From Flammulina velutipes (lineage: Eukaryota > Basidiomycota > Agaricomycetes > Agaricales > Physalacriaceae): 64,000 bases of DNA. The notes beneath the pieces were generated by a model. The model was not told the origin of the DNA, made no database searches, and saw only the letters and a program-made list of their open reading frames with translations. The DNA lies in NCBI GenBank assembly GCA_011800155.1, contig CM022373.1:1612001-1676000 (forward strand), read 5' to 3'. Positions 21,592 through 33,609 of the stretch are shown here, one piece after another. Position 1 is the stretch's first letter. The number at the start of each line of letters is the position of its first letter. Position numbers and translations under genes: made by a program.

Positions 21592-23310
21592 ATGGGTGGT
21601 GTCTGCTGTCGGCCAACAGTTAGTAACCTCCTTCAAACGCTATCCAAAAGCTCACCATTCATAGCCAATCGACTTTGACGGAGACGTTAATCTCTTCCAC
21701 TTTGTCCTCCTCAGATGTGTCGGAAAGGGTGCCTTTGGAAAGGTGCGTACTCGCCCACTGCTCTTTCCTATCGTCTCACCCGTCCCCAGGTCCGCGTCGT
21801 ACAACACAAACAAACTAAGGATCTCTACGCCCTCAAGTACATCAACAAGACCAAGTGTGTAAAGATGAAGGCAGTCCCCAATGTTATACAAGAGCGTCGC
21901 CTTCTGGAAGAGGTCCGCCACATTCGTACCCCACACGCTCTTCACTCACCGTCTCCAGGTCGACCATCCCTACATCGTTAACTTGCGCTACGCCTTCCAG
22001 GATGACGAGAATTGCTTCTTCGTGTTGGATCTGATGCTCGGTGGTGATTTGCGATGTGTGTATCACGCTCCCTCTATCCGCTACTTCCTTTCTCACTTTT
22101 CCCCAGTCCACCTCGAACGGCTTGGGTCTTTGGAAGAGGAAGTTGTTCGCTTTTACGTCGCCCAGCTGTCTTCTGCAATAACCTTCCTCCACGAGAATGG
22201 CATAATGCATCGGTACGTTCCTGTTCGTTTCCCACAGACTCTTTTCACACCGTTTCCAGTGACATAAAGCCTGACAACATATTATTGGATGAACGGGGCA
22301 ACGCTCACTTGACGGATTTCAACATCGCTGTTCACTTTAGTGAGCGAAAGCTCACCGGCGTTGCAGGATCAATGGCGTACATGGCCCCAGAGTACATCCC
22401 CCTCTCTTCGCCCTCCGCCACGAATGCTGACCCACTTACAGAATCCTTGCCAAGCGGGGTTACACCTGTCACGTAGATTGGTGGTCGCTTGGTGTTTGTG
22501 CCTACGAATTGCTCTTCGGGCGTCGACCGTTCCGCGGACGTACAAACAACGACCTGACATACAGCATAACCAAGGATTCCCTCAAATGGCCAGAGGACGC
22601 CGATAAGAAGTGTAGTAGGCCAGGCATGTTGGTTTTGAAAGGGGTACGTCCACCATCATCTCCTGAACGTAGCGCTGAATTATTCGTGTCAGCTTTTGGA
22701 TCGCGACACATCACGAAGATTCGGATGCAAACCAAACGGCGAGGGATACCAGGAGCTCTGCAGAAATCCCTGGTTCAAGACCATCGACTGGGAAACGCTA
22801 GAATCAAAGGAGCAGATACCCCCATTCGTTCCTGATGTGGGTATATTCTCCTTCATCCACCTTCAGCTCTAAACAGTATCTCTCCAGGCGAAAAAGGCTA
22901 ACTTTGATGCGTCTCATGAATTGGAAGAGTTATTACTGGAAGACAACCCTCTCAAGGCCAAAGCGCGCAAGGCAAATCAGGATAACCTGAGCGCTGAGAT
23001 GAGACAAATGGAGGACCAGTGCGTATCATGAGACATACTATCGTGATCTGCGTTCTGATATCTCCCAACTAGGTTTACGCCGTATGACTTCAAGAAGATG
23101 CAACGGCGGTCATACTACCCCCACAACCAGCATATTATATCCACCGCCACTGGTACATCATCCGGCATGGCTTCGTCACGACCGACGACACCTGCCAATG
23201 ATCTGCGTGGGGACGGTATAACGATCAACGGTAACTCTATGGACATCGTCTCTCATGACGGAGACGGTTTACGACTCGACAAGGACGTCAACGAAAAGGA
23301 ATATAGATAA
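21592..23310 (+). CDS. AGC-type protein kinase of the STK32/YANK family, N-myristoylated
   Basis: Ten exons (21592-21618, 21665-21742, 21790-21912, 21959-22055, 22107-22212, 22260-22391, 22442-22643, 22693-22836, 22888-23018, 23073-23310) join in frame to 425 aa. The N-terminus MGGVCC offers a glycine for myristoylation and two cysteines for palmitoylation, so membrane association is likely. Kinase motifs: GKGAFGKV, YALKYINK, HRDIKPDNILLDE, and a magnesium-loop DFN instead of DFG, which is characteristic of YANK kinases. Then MAYMAPE, DWWSLGVCAYELLFGRRP and the LLDRDTSRRFG region. The C-terminus is disordered. A TATATA lies about 20 bp before the ATG. Its pathway in fungi is not established. 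Confidence 0.92.
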
Positions 23311-23701
23311 TTCCGGTACGTTTCCCTCATCATGAGCGCGCACGCCCGAGCTCACCGACCGGTTGGCATTAGATATATCACACCGCTTTCATATATCTTC
23401 TGTGTACATGCCTTTCCTTTTGCTTCTGGTTCAATGTTGACATCTTCGCGCATCTCCTCCCTTATTTTCTTCGCCCAATCACGTTCTTTCTTGTACTGTT
23501 AGCCCACACCCTTATCCCCCATCCTATTATTCCTCCCGATGCCTTTGATATCACCCGCGGTGCTCATTTCTCGCTTGTTTTTCTTGGTACTTTAAGGCCT
23601 TCTTAATCGAGTGTTGTTAACGTGAACAGTGGAACGAGTTCACCATTAATTGGTGATGGATAGGCTTATAGCTACTTGATACTCTATATACCACTCAAAT
23701 G
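23311..23701. other. Downstream region of the STK32-like kinase gene
   Basis: 391 bp, T-rich, with likely 3' UTR and polyadenylation signals. No gene or repeat recognised. It marks the end of the compact host gene block and the start of the repeat-rich part. Confidence 0.5.
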
Positions 23702-24457
23702 TCATCTGGCTAGCATCATTCCCTTGTGACTGTTGGCTTGCACATCAGAGTAATTAGCAAGATAGCCCATGGGTTCATCTTCCCATGAATCTTGGTGAAT
23801 GATATGATATGGGACAGGTCCGGATGAAAAACCGTCAATAGAGTGTTTTCGGAGCACCCAAATTCTCTTTGCCATCAATGGCCGGACAAATCCGGTGGCT
23901 CGTTTTTGGAAGAGTGACGGTACCAAAAGTTGGCGCACGATAATGTATATTTCCTTCAAATGATCGTAGTCCAGATCGTCGAAAAGATTGACCGCTGCTG
24001 CCGCCTGGTTGATAGTTAGAATAATACTGACAGAAATAACCATCACTCACATTAGTTGCTGCTGTTGTTTCTTTGTTCGTAATATGCAATGGTCCTGCTT
24101 CGGGTGTCACAGAGTGCATTCCATGGTATCGGGTATTGTAAGCCTCAACGACGAGGCTGCGAGCAGCATCAATCCAGTCCTGTGGCCAGTGAAGATCGAC
24201 AAAGTATTTTAGCTTGCATCGAGGATGGAGGACTGCATAATAATACTGTCAGTCAATGTCTCATCAAAGTTGGATAGATGTACATATGGCTATGTGATAG
24301 AGCTCGGAGTCGTCTGAGAGAGAATAGTATTTGTTGAGAGTTTGTTTCGCGATGAGCAGACTAGATCAGATAGCGAGAGAAAGCATTTTTGGCATTTGCC
24401 GGGCCATTGATCTGAGTTGCAGGATTAAGTGCCGTTGTGAATACAGTATCAATACGG
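23702..24457 (-). pseudogene. Remnant of a hAT-family transposase (3' part)
   Basis: Read on the minus strand, the segment 24360-23702 encodes pieces typical of basidiomycete hAT transposases: LNKYYSLSDDSELYHIA, then after a putative intron LHPRCKLKYF with WPQDWIDAARSLVVEAY, then a further spliced piece NLFDDLDYDHLKE. The frames are joined only by presumed introns, and stops occur upstream. The N-terminal BED finger and the DDE core are absent. It is cut off at 24457 by an X-family LTR. Not functional as it stands. Confidence 0.65.
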
Positions 24458-25442
24458 TGATGTGCAGTGTAGAAGAACACCTCAAAAACACACACAAAAC
24501 ACACACTAACAAGTCAATGGTGCGATGCGGGAAAGTCCGTTGTTTATAGCGGGAATTCACGTTATAGTAGCAATCATTCGTTTTGTAATAGGTGATATGG
24601 GATGGGTTCTTGTTCTTTGTATCTTTGTTTTATGGGACTGTTTCTCTCTATCTTCTACTCAAAATGCTTATACTAGTTCGACGGGGTAACAGGGATCTGA
24701 TCTTAAATTGAGTTCTAGTTTGCCACTAAGTCACAGGCCGATTGGGATGTGTGTAAAGAGACCTAATGAGGCTTAAGGAAAAGCGCGGGTCAGCCGGGTA
24801 CCCGGACCCGACCAATCCGAACCTGCATCGGGTTCGGGTCCGGGTCAGGAGTTGCTGACCCGACGTCCTGGCTGGAGGTTGCCAGGAATCACATTTGTGC
24901 GTATAACATATGAAGTATTACACTAAATACATGCAAATTGTATACCTATAGAAACGCCTGCATGAGCGCTTTCCAACGCTTCAACAATCAAGCAAAATGA
25001 GTAAGATTTGAATGCGATAGTGCATATTTTATGCGCCACCTCCCGGGGAACTCGAGACCCGGGTCGGGTTACGCACATGTCGGGTCCGGGTCCGGGTCAG
25101 GATTTCCTGACCTGCTAAATGACCCGGGCTATTCCTTAATGAGGCTCTTCCCAGGCCAACAACCTTCAACCACACTAGGGAGCGGGAGCTCTGGTATCTA
25201 TCTGTATAATCAGAACTCTCCAACAACTAGTTGGGGCCTGGATAGATAGCCTAGCACAGTCTGAACCACACTTGTATGGGACTTGGGACTCCAACCAGAG
25301 TTGGTAGGTTCTTTAGATGGAGTTTCCCACGGAAACACGAAGCGTTCGAATCGCAAAGGACTTAGCTTCAACTTCTTTAATATGGGAAGTAGCTCCAATG
25401 AGTTCTTAGATCTTTGGTTCTGTTTTTTATTTCCACCTATCT
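24458..25442 (-). repeat. X-family LTR fragment (minus orientation) split by a MITE
   Basis: Without the 365-bp MITE inside it, this is nearly identical to 33610-34222, which is the first part of the X1 3' LTR read in the same direction (start TGATGTGCAGTG). It stops abruptly at 25442, where unrelated sequence of element 2 begins, so the rest of the LTR is lost. It carries one CCG-N10-CGG palindrome at 24537-24552, at the same place as in the X1 LTR. Confidence 0.85.
24774..25138. mobile_element. hAT-like MITE inside the X LTR fragment
   Basis: 365 bp, absent from the matching LTR at 33.6-34.2 kb. It has terminal inverted repeats (TAAGGAAAAGCGCGGGTCA at the left; complement of TGACCCGGGCTATTCCTTA at the right) and a perfect 8-bp target duplication ATGAGGCT (24766-24773 and 25139-25146). 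The subterminal parts are rich in GGGTCCGGGTC repeats and the centre is AT-rich. The 8-bp duplication points to hAT transposase mobilisation. No coding capacity. Confidence 0.9.
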
Positions 25443-25979
25443 GTAAGCCTGGTCCCCCAGTTTACTACATACACACACTTTCCCACACTGCCACTGAACC
25501 ACTATTTATCCATCAATTCCCCTTCGTCACTCTTTACTCTGTATTGCACACAACGAAGGTACATAACTTATCTCTCTCTTGTATTACTAGCTGACTCTGT
25601 ATTGCACGCAACAAAGATTCTTTTGTCCTGTCTGTCTTGCCCGTTTAGTGTTGGTTGTCGTTTACGCGACACCCTTCCACTTTTTTTTTGACACCGACAA
25701 CCTTCGTACCAGCAGCCATTGTACTGGGATCACCCACTACGGAACGGTTCCAGCTGGATACTAGTCACCACGTCCTACTCACGTAGACAACCGTCAACGC
25801 CAACCCCACTGGTCACCCGTGCCCGCCGTCACTGTTCCCCATCACCTGCTGTTTCCACTGATTCAGACCTCTCGTCGCTGCCACCGTCCCCCACCACCGA
25901 TACCATTACCGATTCTCTACCAGAGTCTCGCATACCATCACCGTCACTGCCACTGCCACTGTCACTGCCCTCACCCACC
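25443..25979 (+). other. 5' leader of element 2, possibly including its LTR
   Basis: The sequence between the LTR fragment and the gag frame of element 2. It starts (T)GTAAGCC and contains two near repeats ending TGTATTGCAC at about 25550 and 25608. No second copy lies in the window, so LTR borders cannot be fixed. The frame is open upstream of the gag ATG from 25719, with Ser/Pro/Thr-rich coding. Confidence 0.4.
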
Positions 25980-28900
25980 ATGTCTTCCACAACCCCCACA
26001 ACCGCATCCGTCAAACAGGCAAAACTCAAGGACTGTCCAATCCTCTCTGCAGGAAAGGTCACTCCTGCCTTCTTCGTCGAATACTCTGACGCCTGTGAAA
26101 AATATATGCACCATGGCGCCATTGATGCCGCTGACATTGTCAAGTACGTCACCGACGGTCTCGAACAACCTATCCTGAAACAATGGTACCGGGCCAACAA
26201 GACCCGTATCAACGCTATGGGTCTTCCCTCCTTTCTCAAGGAGATTCAGAACCATGTCTTGGATTTTGACTGGGACGTCAAACTCCTCGACTCCATTCAG
26301 CTCTCCCAACAGGGGAAGCGACCCTTTTGGGATTGGGCCATCTCGCTTCAGGATAGCAACGCCACCCTCTCCAACGCTGGTTCCACTCATGCTCTACCCG
26401 AGGCTGGACTTCGGCAACATATCATCTCACACATGAGTACCCGTCTTCGTGATAGTATCCGCAGTGAGCCTCCTCTCACCAACTCCCTCTCCGTCTGGAT
26501 GAAGGAGGTCAAGGCTCGAGAAGAGAAGCTCGTCAAGGATGAAGATGAGGTCAGGAGAATTGTTTCCGAACAACGTGCCGAACGGACCCACCGGAAAGCT
26601 GCTGCCACTCCTGCCCTACTCTCTCGCATTTCCAATCCCCCGCTCACTCAACGTCTCACTTCCGCGCCTAGCGCCGGAACAGGCTATACTGCTGCAGGTG
26701 TTCCAAAGCTCACCGAAGCTGAACGCACACTTCTCTCTACCCATGAGGGATGTTTCAACTGTCGCACTTTTTATGCTGGTCACTATAGCGACTCCTGCCC
26801 AATGTGCAGTCTTCCTCCCCCAAACAACCGTGTCAACCCTGCCACCTATCGTCCCCTCACTCTTGACATGGCGTTGGCTGCAAAGCCTGCCATCGTCAAG
26901 AAAGAAACCTCAGGTGCTGTCTACGCCACCCAGATCGAGGACGTCGATGATTCGTCTGATGACTCGTGCGTCCCTTTCACTGTCCCCCACCTCATCCCTC
27001 ACATGACCATCACTGGTCCCGCTATACGCGACTTCCCCATACCCATTAAACCACTCATTGACCATGGTTGCCCCTCTACAGTGATTGACGACCAGCTGGT
27101 CACCTAGCTTGGTCTATGTCATTTCCAGTTACCCTTGCAAGAGGATAATTTGGCGTCGCTGTCGGGTCATGGGCTGGGTTCGCGGGAGTATGTGAAGCTG
27201 CAAGTGTCGTCGAAAGATGGGAGCTGGACCTCGGGTGTTCATCGAGCGAAAGTTCTTCATAACTGTACCATTCCCCTTATCCTCAGACTACCCTTCCTTT
27301 TACAAGAAAAAATCATTGTTGATGCTGAACTCTGCACTGCCATCGATAAGCGAACTGGATTTGACTTGCTGAACCCCCCGCTATATCCTCCCCGCAAGTG
27401 GGCCTCTGATAAACCTGCACCACCTCCACCACCTGTCGTCAAGAAACCACCAAAACCCAAACGAGACTTTACAGTTCCTCTCGCTCATACTCTCCTTCCC
27501 GCTGCGGTCATGTTACAAGTTCGTGATCAAATGGAAACCCTAGCCTTCGAAGCGCACCTTAAGCAAAAGGATGCAGAGATGAAGGCGCGCTACACGGATC
27601 TTTTCACTCATCGTCTCCCTGATGTTGGAGATATTCCTGACCACATCTATCATCACATATGACTCAAAGACCCCACCAAGGTCAACAATGGTCGTGGTTA
27701 CGCAGCTGCCAAGAAGAACCAGGCAGCTTGGAAAGCCCTCCTCGACGATCACCTAGCAGCTGGACGTTTACGTCCATCGTCTTCGGAGTACGCCTCTCCA
27801 TCCTTCTGTGTACCTAAATACCGGAATAGAGTTCCCGACCACACTGTCCCACCTCGCATGGTCAACGACTATCGTGAACTCAACAAGAACACTGTCCATG
27901 ATCGTTATCCCCTGCCCCGCGTTGACGATATCCTCACCGACTGCGGGAAAGGAAAACTCTGGGCTAAACTCGACATGGCCAACTCGTTCAGCCAAACCCG
28001 TGTACACCCCGATGACATACATCTTACTGCTATACGCACACCCTGGGGACTCTATGAATGGGTCGTCATGCCACAGGGTGGGTGCAACGCTCCCGCCACT
28101 CATCAACGCCGTATGACAGATGCCCTTCGACACCTTATCGGGGAAATCTGTCATGTCTATCTAGATGATATCATCATCTGGTCTGACTCGCTCGAAGAAC
28201 ACACTCGCAATGTTGAGCTTGTCTTAGATGCCCTCCGTGAAGCTAGCCTCATTTGTAATCTAACAAAATCTGACCTCTTTCTCACTCACGTAGAGTTCCT
28301 CGGACACGTCATCTCTCGGGAAGGCATCGCTGCCGATTAGGGTTTGAAAGTTAGGTTAGTCTAACTGGTTAAAATCTATAACTCGACCTAACTTAACTGC
28401 TATCTAACTGTTTAGAATTTTAACTAGTTAAAAATTGTAACCAGTTAAGGTTAGCAGTTAGACCTTTTCCTAGAAAAGTGACTAACTGGCAAATAACTGG
28501 TTTTAACTGGTTATAACTTTTTAGAGTTATAACTGACTATAACTGAGTTAAAACAGGTTAAATGAGTCATAAATTATGATTTTCAATCTAATTTTATTAA
28601 AATTAAGTAGTTTTAGAATATTTTTAGCTATCAATACTAATATATGATAGTATACAGGATAATAGTTGAGTTGTACTTTACTTTAATCAACTATATTCAT
28701 ATATTACACTTACTTTGCTTAGTATTTGATTAAAATAACTAGTTATAACCAAAAAAAGTTATAACTGGTCACAACTGGTTATAACTGTCCTCTCAGTAAC
28801 TGGTTAGGATTTACGACTGGTTAAGGTTAGAGGTTAGAGCAAATCTAGACTTTTGACCAACTGGTTAAGGTTAGGTTAGAGCAAGAAGTGGGTCTATAAC

Positions 28901-29611
28901 CCGACCTGACCTAACTTTTAAACCCTACTGCTGATCCCTGCAAGGTGGACCGTATTATGTCCTGGCCTACTCCAAAGACAGCCACAGATGTCCGCTCCTT
29001 TCTCGGATTAGTCCGATACATTGCCGTTTTCCTCCCAGCGCTAGCTGAACACACTGCTGTTTTGACGCCGTTAACAGCCAAGGAGTATAACAAAGCACTC
29101 TCTACCTGGACGCCAGCTCATCGTATCGCATTTGACGCCATCAAAAAGCTAGTTCTCAGTCGAGAATGCCTCACAGTAATCGACTACAAGGATACCACCA
29201 AACAGATCTTTGTTACCACCGATGCCAGTGACTGCCGTACCGGAGCTGTCCTCAGCTTTGGAGAGACTTGGGAAACTGCCCGTCCCGTTGCCTATGAGTC
29301 TTATCAGCTCAACAGCGCGGAGCGAAACTACCCCACGCACGAGAAAGAACTCCTCGCCATCGTCAAAGCACTAAAGAAGTGGCGTAGCTCCCTTCTAAAT
29401 GTCACCTTCCAGGTCATGACCGATCACCGCACTCTTGAGTACTTCTCCTCACAGCAGGATATGTCTCGCCGACAAGCTCGCTGGGCCATGCACTTTGCCC
29501 AGTTCGACTTTGAAATCCACTATGTCAAAGGCGAGGATAACACTGTCGCTGATGCACTTTCCCGTTTACCAGATGAGCTGCCAACTATCCCAGAACCAGT
29601 CGTCATTGCTG
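25980..29611 (+). pseudogene. Decayed Ty3/gypsy Gag-Pol (element 2)
   Basis: One reading frame runs through Gag (from ATG 25980), a CX2C-type knuckle region, a protease-like LIDHGCPSTVID, reverse transcriptase (RMVNDYRELNK, VYLDDIIIW) and RNase H (VTTDASDCRTGAVLS, ADALSRL). It is broken by TAG at 27105-27107, TGA at 27660-27662, and a 590-bp MITE at 28338. Both stops fit single C-to-T changes. The frame ends where a terminal-repeat element enters at 29612; the integrase is not found. The Pol sequence differs clearly from element 1 (no chromodomain seen) and from family X (YLDD rather than YIDD, different flanking motifs). Confidence 0.88.
28338..28927 (+). mobile_element. MITE (TAGGGTTT family), copy a, in element 2
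   Basis: 590 bp with long inverted ends (TAGGGTTTGAAAGTTAGG and, inverted, CCTAACTTTTAAACCCTA). It is flanked by CTGCCGAT (28330-28337) and CTGCTGAT (28928-28935), an 8-bp target duplication with one later change. Removing it plus one duplicate restores the RT to RNase H coding (IAAD then PCKVDRI). The interior consists largely of variants of TAACTGGTTA. A second copy in opposite orientation is at 54555. Confidence 0.9.
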
Positions 29612-31072
29612 CATCAGGAAAGGCCTATATATCTTATGTTAGCTATAGATAACTTAAAGCTCATAAAGCTAAAAGTTAGTCAAAGCTACTTAGGACAAGG
29701 TTCACTGCTTAGCTTAACTTAAGTTAAATATAGTCATGTGCAAATCTACTTGAGTTATCTCAAGTCATTAGTAATGGTGAACCTTGTCTCTGGTTATCTC
29801 TGAAATACCTCAAGAACGACTTTGTAGTAACTCATAATTGTCTAGATAATGCTTTAAGTAGACTTTAAGAAGCTTTCTAAGAGAGTTAAAAGATTCAAAT
29901 ATTTTCAAAAGATTGCAAAAAGAATATAATATTAATCATACTATCAACTAACAAGTACATAATACTACAATCAATACAATAGTAATAGTTTCAAGAAATA
30001 TCTAAAAGTATCAAGTTAGTCAAGAATCCAAGAGAAAAGTACAATACACATACCAGAACATTGAACACAGTCAAAAGAGAGCACACTTAAACAAGAGACA
30101 ATGATTAGCAAGCATAAGAAAAGAAGAAGCAAGTCCACATACCAAGAGAACATCCAAGACTTGAAGATTTAAAGAGGGAACATGAAGGAAGGAGGTCAAG
30201 AGAGGAATGATAGGATCAGAGCTCAGCTCTGGTTTAAATACCAACATGAAGTCACATGACCAGGGCATAGGGTTTGGGTCCGGACCTCCGGACCTAAATT
30301 GCCTGCCTGTTGGACTTGATCAATTCTTAATTCTTGATTTACCACTGTTCACTCAATAGCTCTCTGGGACTTGCATGGAAGGTAGCAGACCTATATATGG
30401 TTGGAAAGTGTTTGATTAGGGCTACAAGACGAGCCCATAACCGTGGGAAAATAAAAGGTGCAGCTCCGGCCATAAGCCATCCAATCAATTCTCTGTTTCT
30501 TGTGTTCAAGCAATAGCACTACTATACTTGACTGGAAGGTATAAGTATTATATACTGTCAGAAAGCGTATAATTAGGGCCACAAAACGCTTATGTAATCG
30601 TGGGAATCACAGACACGCACCCCAAGTTATAGCTAAAATACTGATTTGACTCGGATTTCTTAGAGACCTCGTTATCATAATCATGTTTCTGAGCTATTCT
30701 AATACAAGCTTTGCACACAGTTTATTAAAGGCATGTAAAGATAACCCAAGATGATATCAGTCAGCTCCAAGACAGCTCAAGTTAGTGCATATATCAGCTC
30801 TAACTATTGATAACTTAAGTAACCTATGAATACATATGATAACATAATTGTCTTAGGATAACTTGATACAACTTTAGACAAGATATATATGTATTATATC
30901 TTGGGTTGACTGAAGTTATCTCTATAGAACTTGCAGTTATATTAAGACACTTGTCAGAATATGAATATCTACAGGTAACTTTTTCGCTTGAAGATAACTC
31001 TACAGATTTAAGTTACATAGTTTGAAAATATTTAACTTGAGTTAACCAAAGATTATAAGGCCTTTCCAGATG
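29612..31072. mobile_element. Non-autonomous terminal-inverted-repeat element A (1.46 kb)
   Basis: AT-rich insertion in the Pol frame of element 2, bounded by CATCAGGAAAGGCCT and the inverted copy AGGCCTTTCCAGATG, with similarity continuing inward about 30 bp. The core (about 30095-30640) matches the core of element B (about 31685-32230) closely, while the flanks consist of different short repeats, here TTAACTTAAG-like. I find no matching target duplication. A 60-codon frame in the core is open in both elements but has no known motif. Confidence 0.7.
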
Positions 31073-31188
31073 TGTCTGTTTAGCACGCTCTGGCACTGGG
31101 GAAGACCCTGTCCAATCTAGACGTGAACGCCTCACGGCTGCCTCCACGTCCATCGTCATCACCGCTGATACTGAATTCCTTGAGAGTA
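31073..31188 (+). other. Short spacer, possible Pol remnant of element 2
   Basis: 116 bp between elements A and B. It is GC-richer than both neighbours and could be a piece of the region between RNase H and integrase of element 2, but no motif proves this. Confidence 0.3.
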
Positions 31189-32657
31189 CATCAGGAAATG
31201 CCCTCCTGCTCTCGGTTAACCTAAGTCTATCAGGTACACTTAGGTTACTCAGGTGCAGCTGAACCTGAAGACAAGGTTCAGATCAAGGTTAGACCTGAAG
31301 CAGACTGAGGTGAACTAATAGTAACACTAAGTATACCTCGAACAACTAAAGTATACTGTAGGTATTGTCTTGTCTTGAACCTTTACTGCCTGGAAACTCA
31401 AGCATAACTTCAGGTATAGTCTTGTACTCAAGCTTAGCTGAAGGTTTACAAGAGGAATCCTTCAGTTCATCCTCAAGCAGTAACTAGAGGTCTCAATAAT
31501 ACTTGACATTTCAGTTAAAGATAGCAGAAAATAAATGTCTCATTAAAAGCAATAGTATAATATAATGATTGGATAATAAAAGAAGAAATACTAGAAGAAA
31601 GAGTAGGTTAGTCAAGAATCAAGTCAACAGAGCAAGAAACATACCAGAAGAGCACACACAATCAAGAGTAAACACCTTTGAAGAAGAGACAATGATTAGC
31701 AATTATAAGAAAAGAAGAAGCAAGTACACATACCAAGAGAACATTCAAGACTTGAAGATTTAAAGAGAGAACATGGAGGAAGGAGGTCAAGAGAGGAATG
31801 ATGGGATCAGAGCTCAGCTCTGGTTTAAATACCAACATGAAGTCACATGACCAGGGCAGAGGGTTTGGGTCCGGAGGTCCGGACCTAAATTGCCTGCCTG
31901 TTGGACTTGATCAATTCTTGATTCTTGATTTACCACTGTTCATTCAATAACTCTCTGGGACTTGTATGGAAGATAATGGACCTATATATGGTTGGAAAGC
32001 GTTTAATTAGGGCTACAAGACGAGTCTATAACCGTGGGAAAATAAGGGGTGCAGCTCCGGCCATAAGCCATTCAATCAATTCTCTGTTTCTTGTGTTCAA
32101 GCAATAGCACTACTACACTTGACTGGAAGGTATAAGTATTATATACTGTCAGAAAGCGTTTAATTAGGCCTACAAAACGCTTATATAATCATTGAAATCG
32201 CAGGGACGCACCACAAGTTATAGGCAAAATACATGATTTTACTCGAATTTCTCTAGTAATAGTATCTATCCTATTATACAGTAATTGGACAACAAGTGTC
32301 AGAGTCTAGTCCTGTTAAAGACTGTTGGAATACTTTGGGTAATCTGTAAGTAGTACAAGGCAGGTCTGAGGTGTACTTTGGATAGCTAAGGTCTGACTTG
32401 TTGCATTGATATCTTGAAGTTGACTCTGAGATACCTGAGTTTCTTGGTAGTTGATGTTCAACCTGGTGCTGTCCTATGCTAACTGAATGATACTATAGGT
32501 TATTGGATAGCAGTTCTGTTGGCCTCTGTAAACCTAGGTATGCTTAGGTGCTTGAGGCTTACCAGGCTGGCTAGGTCTGCCATAGTTAGCTTGAGGTAGA
32601 GTCTTCACACTAGATTAAACCTACTGTTAACCAAGGCCAGGTAGCCCTTTCCTGATG
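31189..32657. mobile_element. Non-autonomous terminal-inverted-repeat element B (1.47 kb)
   Basis: It starts CATCAGGAAATGCCC and ends with the inverted GCCCTTTCCTGATG; about 35 bp of imperfect inverted repeat, including GGTTAAC on both sides. It shares its core with element A, but its subterminal repeats are AGGTT/ACCTAAG-like. The right end abuts an X-family LTR fragment exactly; no clear target duplication. Confidence 0.7.
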
Positions 32658-33535
32658 TGGAACAAGCATGCCAGCTGACCTTGGATCACTCAGGAGCTGT
32701 GTACCCGCGCGGTACACCACTCCTCATTGGGTGCATCCAGGACAAATACCTGGCTAAGAATGATGAAGGCCATATAGCCCAGGGCACAACGAGGTTCATG
32801 GGGCCCGCCAACGTGGCGGCCGCTCCTGTGGTGGGTAAAATACAGTAAACCAGCTTTAGTCACGCTCTTTAGAAATACCTATATAATTCGCTCGTTAGCA
32901 TACTGTAAACTAGCTTAGACCCCCAGTAGACGCAGCCCATAAAGCAGTATTTACCATCGGTTAGCTCAATAGGATTGAATAGAAGTTCTGTCACATAGGT
33001 GACTTTGAATCTGGAAGCAAAAGGAACTTAGAGTCATTGGAGCTACTTTGAGTAATTGAAGTTAAGCCATTGCCTGTGCCATCGATGTTCCCGGCGCTGT
33101 CTCAGAACAGTCATCTAACTACTTGAAAGAACCTGATTGGAAAACCCAGTCCCCATTAAGTGTGGTTTAGACTGCAGCTGAGCTATCCCTAAAAAGATAG
33201 ACGTCAAGGTATCTGGAGACAGACCTCTTGGCGTGGTTGAAGATTGTCGGACCGGTTGGAGCTTCATTAAGTCTGCCTCACGCATCCCAATCAGCCTGTG
33301 ACTCTTGTTGGCCTCTAGTTTTCAACTAAAGATCAGATCCCTGTTACCCCTCGAACTTGTTATACATTTTGAACCATTGCAATCGAACCCTCATACCTTC
33401 CCGAAACCCAAAAGACCAGTTCATCGCACTCTAAACGATTAAAAGCAGACCCACTATCGAAGCGGACTTGCATTTCCATGCCTACTAGTGTGTGTGTATA
33501 TATGTGATTTGGTGGTGTTCTTTTGCACTGCTCAT
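32658..33535 (+). repeat. X-family LTR fragment (plus orientation, X2 type)
   Basis: Nearly identical to 48794-49709 of the X2 5' LTR, but lacking the first approximately 780 bp and the last two bases. The palindrome kept in X2 (49620-49635) is present here with one half-site changed (CCACTATCGAAGCGG). The 74 bp after it (33536-33609) contain repeated ACCGG/GGACC motifs and no gene. Confidence 0.88.
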
Positions 33536-33609
33536 AGGCCTTTAAGGTCCAGTCCTATGGACTGCCAAACGACTGCCAACTGGACCGGACCGGACCGCAA
33601 AAAGACCGG

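Noticed and set aside
30334..30516. 60-codon frame open in both TIR elements A and B
   Set aside because: The DNA cores are closely similar throughout, so the shared frame is not independent evidence; no codon bias or motif.
29612..31072. 8- or 9-bp target duplication for element A
   Set aside because: Flanking bases (CTGCTG-side versus TGTCTG-side) do not match beyond two bases; left unassigned.
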